From assembly GCF_005886105.2 (NCBI RefSeq), contig NZ_PNCO02000001.1, positions 248,001-312,000 of the forward strand: DNA of 64,000 nt, in the 5' to 3' direction. This DNA is from Pseudoalteromonas galatheae (GTDB lineage: Bacteria > Pseudomonadota > Gammaproteobacteria > Enterobacterales > Alteromonadaceae). Each line of letters begins with the position of its first letter. The first letter of the stretch is position 1. A model generated the notes under the pieces. The model searched no databases and was not told the origin of the DNA. It was given only the letters and a program-made list of their open reading frames with translations. Shown in pieces: positions 62,983 to 64,000 of this stretch. The position numbers and the translations under genes are program-made.

Positions 62983-64000
62983 ATGGGTCCAAAGCGTTGC
63001 GCCGTTGCGTCTGAAGAAAGCTTAATGCGTATATTTACTGTGCCTGAGGCGCCTGATTCAACTTTAAGCAGAATCGAGCAAGAAATCTCGAGCAATTTGG
63101 CTGGCTTTTTAAATGAGAATATTGCGGCAATTGAAAAGCCTCTGCACGAAGTTGAAAAAGATTTTCAGTCGGCGGTGATCCCCGAAGTGCCGATGTTTGT
63201 CTCTGACTATGCGCAAGATATCATGGAGCAATTAGTTGCCCATTCAGTGCATACCGCAGCCCCAAGTTTTATTGGGCATATGACCTCAGCTTTACCGCAT
63301 TTCGTGTTGCCTCTGTCGAAGTTGATGGTGGGACTCAATCAGAACCTAGTCAAAATCGAAACGTCAAAAGCTTTTACTCCGCTCGAGCGTCAAGTATTGG
63401 GAATGATGCATCACTTGGTTTATAGCAGTGATGATGCTTTCTACGATAAATGGATGCACAGCGCGAAAACGTCACTCGGTGCTTTTTGTTCGGGTGGTAC
63501 CATCGCCAATATAACTGCGCTTTGGATAGCACGAAACCGTTTATTAAAAGCGGATGGTGAATTTAAAGGTATTGGCGCATCGGGTATTGTGGCCGCAATG
63601 CTACATTATGGCTATCGAGGCTTAGCGGTATTGGTTTCTGAAAGAGGACATTATTCGTTAGGCAAGGCCGCTGATGTTTTAGGTATTGGTCGAGATAACT
63701 TCATTTCAATCAAAACGGCTTGCAACAATAAGGTCGATGTTAATGCCATGCGAGCCAAAGCTCATGAACTTGAAGCACAAGGGATAAAAGTATTGGCCTT
63801 AGTTGGTGTCGCTGGGACGACCGAAACGGGCAATATTGATCCACTTGAAGAGATGGCCGATTTAGCCGAAGAACTCAATTGCCACTTTCATGTTGACGCA
63901 GCTTGGGGTGGGGCAACACTTTTATCAAATAACAATCGCCACCTTCTTAAAGGGGTGGAGCGAGCAGATTCAATTACCATAGATGCACATAAACAAATGT
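62983..64000 (+). CDS. panP: PLP-dependent aspartate 1-decarboxylase PanP (5' part, runs off the window)
   Basis: The frame is open from ATG 62983 to the window end (339 codons). The translation begins MGPKRCAVASEESLMRIFTV and contains HTAAPSFIGHMTSALP, QNLVKIETSKAFTPLERQV, SLGAFCSGGTIANITALW, GVAGTTETGNIDPLEE and the PLP-lysine motif SITIDAHKQM at the end. These match group II decarboxylases of the PanP type found in Vibrio and relatives, which make beta-alanine for pantothenate instead of PanD. The start is supported by AGG at 62972-62974. The gene is truncated only by the window edge. Confidence 0.88.
   Translation, partial: MGPKRCAVASEESLMRIFTVPEAPDSTLSRIEQEISSNLAGFLNENIAAIEKPLHEVEKDFQSAVIPEVPMFVSDYAQDIMEQLVAHSVHTAAPSFIGHMTSALPHFVLPLSKLMVGLNQNLVKIETSKAFTPLERQVLGMMHHLVYSSDDAFYDKWMHSAKTSLGAFCSGGTIANITALWIARNRLLKADGEFKGIGASGIVAAMLHYGYRGLAVLVSERGHYSLGKAADVLGIGRDNFISIKTACNNKVDVNAMRAKAHELEAQGIKVLALVGVAGTTETGNIDPLEEMADLAEELNCHFHVDAAWGGATLLSNNNRHLLKGVERADSITIDAHKQM

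Overview
The window looks like chromosomal DNA of a marine gammaproteobacterium, most likely Pseudoalteromonas or a close Alteromonadales relative. This is an inference from gene content: RfaH with a JUMPstart/ops site, Wza-Wzb-Wzc, csgEFG with a long curlin, mpl-ubiX-yadGH, and a PanP-type decarboxylase. Almost everything before 47 kb is on the + strand.

Layout. (1) 0.1-9.6 kb is a first polysaccharide module: a WecA-like initiating transferase, ugd, rmlBADC copy 1, a flippase, a pyruvyl transferase and a GT2 glycosyltransferase. (2) 9.6-11.2 kb holds rfaH followed by a JUMPstart/ops element. (3) 11.2-37.7 kb is a long surface-polysaccharide operon or set of operons. It contains wza-wzb-wzc, wecB-wecC (UDP-ManNAcA), rmlBADC copy 2 (dTDP-L-rhamnose), fdtA, a GNAT acyltransferase, a PhaB-like reductase and fdtB (an acylated 3-amino-3,6-dideoxyhexose). 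A WzxE-like flippase, three glycosyltransferases and a Wzy-like polymerase follow, then gmd-fcl-gmm-manC-manB (GDP-L-fucose), a GT2, a WbpV-like reductase and a short initiating sugar-phosphate transferase. wbpM (37.8 kb) and a GfcD/YjbH-like outer-membrane protein (40 kb) close the locus. (4) 42-49 kb is an accessory stretch: a candidate small RNA, two paralogous large lipoproteins, a tyrosine-recombinase-like protein without its catalytic residues, an RHH regulator divergent from a glyoxalase-like gene, and galU. (5) 49.4-55.8 kb has a secreted S8 protease divergent from a curli locus made of one very long curlin plus csgE, csgF and csgG. (6) 56-64 kb is more housekeeping: mpl, ubiX, a YadGH-type ABC transporter, a TrmB-like methyltransferase, a membrane protein with degenerate GGDEF and EAL domains, and the start of panP, cut by the window end.

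How they work together. The sugar-nucleotide genes can supply UDP-GlcA, dTDP-L-Rha, UDP-ManNAcA, GDP-L-Fuc, a dTDP-3-acylamido-3,6-dideoxyhexose and a UDP-6-deoxy-HexNAc primer. Transferases build the repeat unit on undecaprenyl phosphate, Wzx and Wzy flip and polymerise it, and Wza/Wzb/Wzc export it as a group 1/4-like capsule or exopolysaccharide. RfaH encoded in the locus probably drives transcription through ops. Curli, protease and a probable c-di-GMP-type sensor nearby give the window a biofilm and cell-surface theme.

GTAG-headed REP-like hairpins recur in the intergenic gaps, including a tandem array after csgG. The most notable points are the predicted 3-hydroxybutyryl amino-sugar cassette, the variant ops site beside its own RfaH, the single roughly 20-repeat curlin, the catalytically dead integrase-like protein and the double-degenerate GGDEF/EAL protein.
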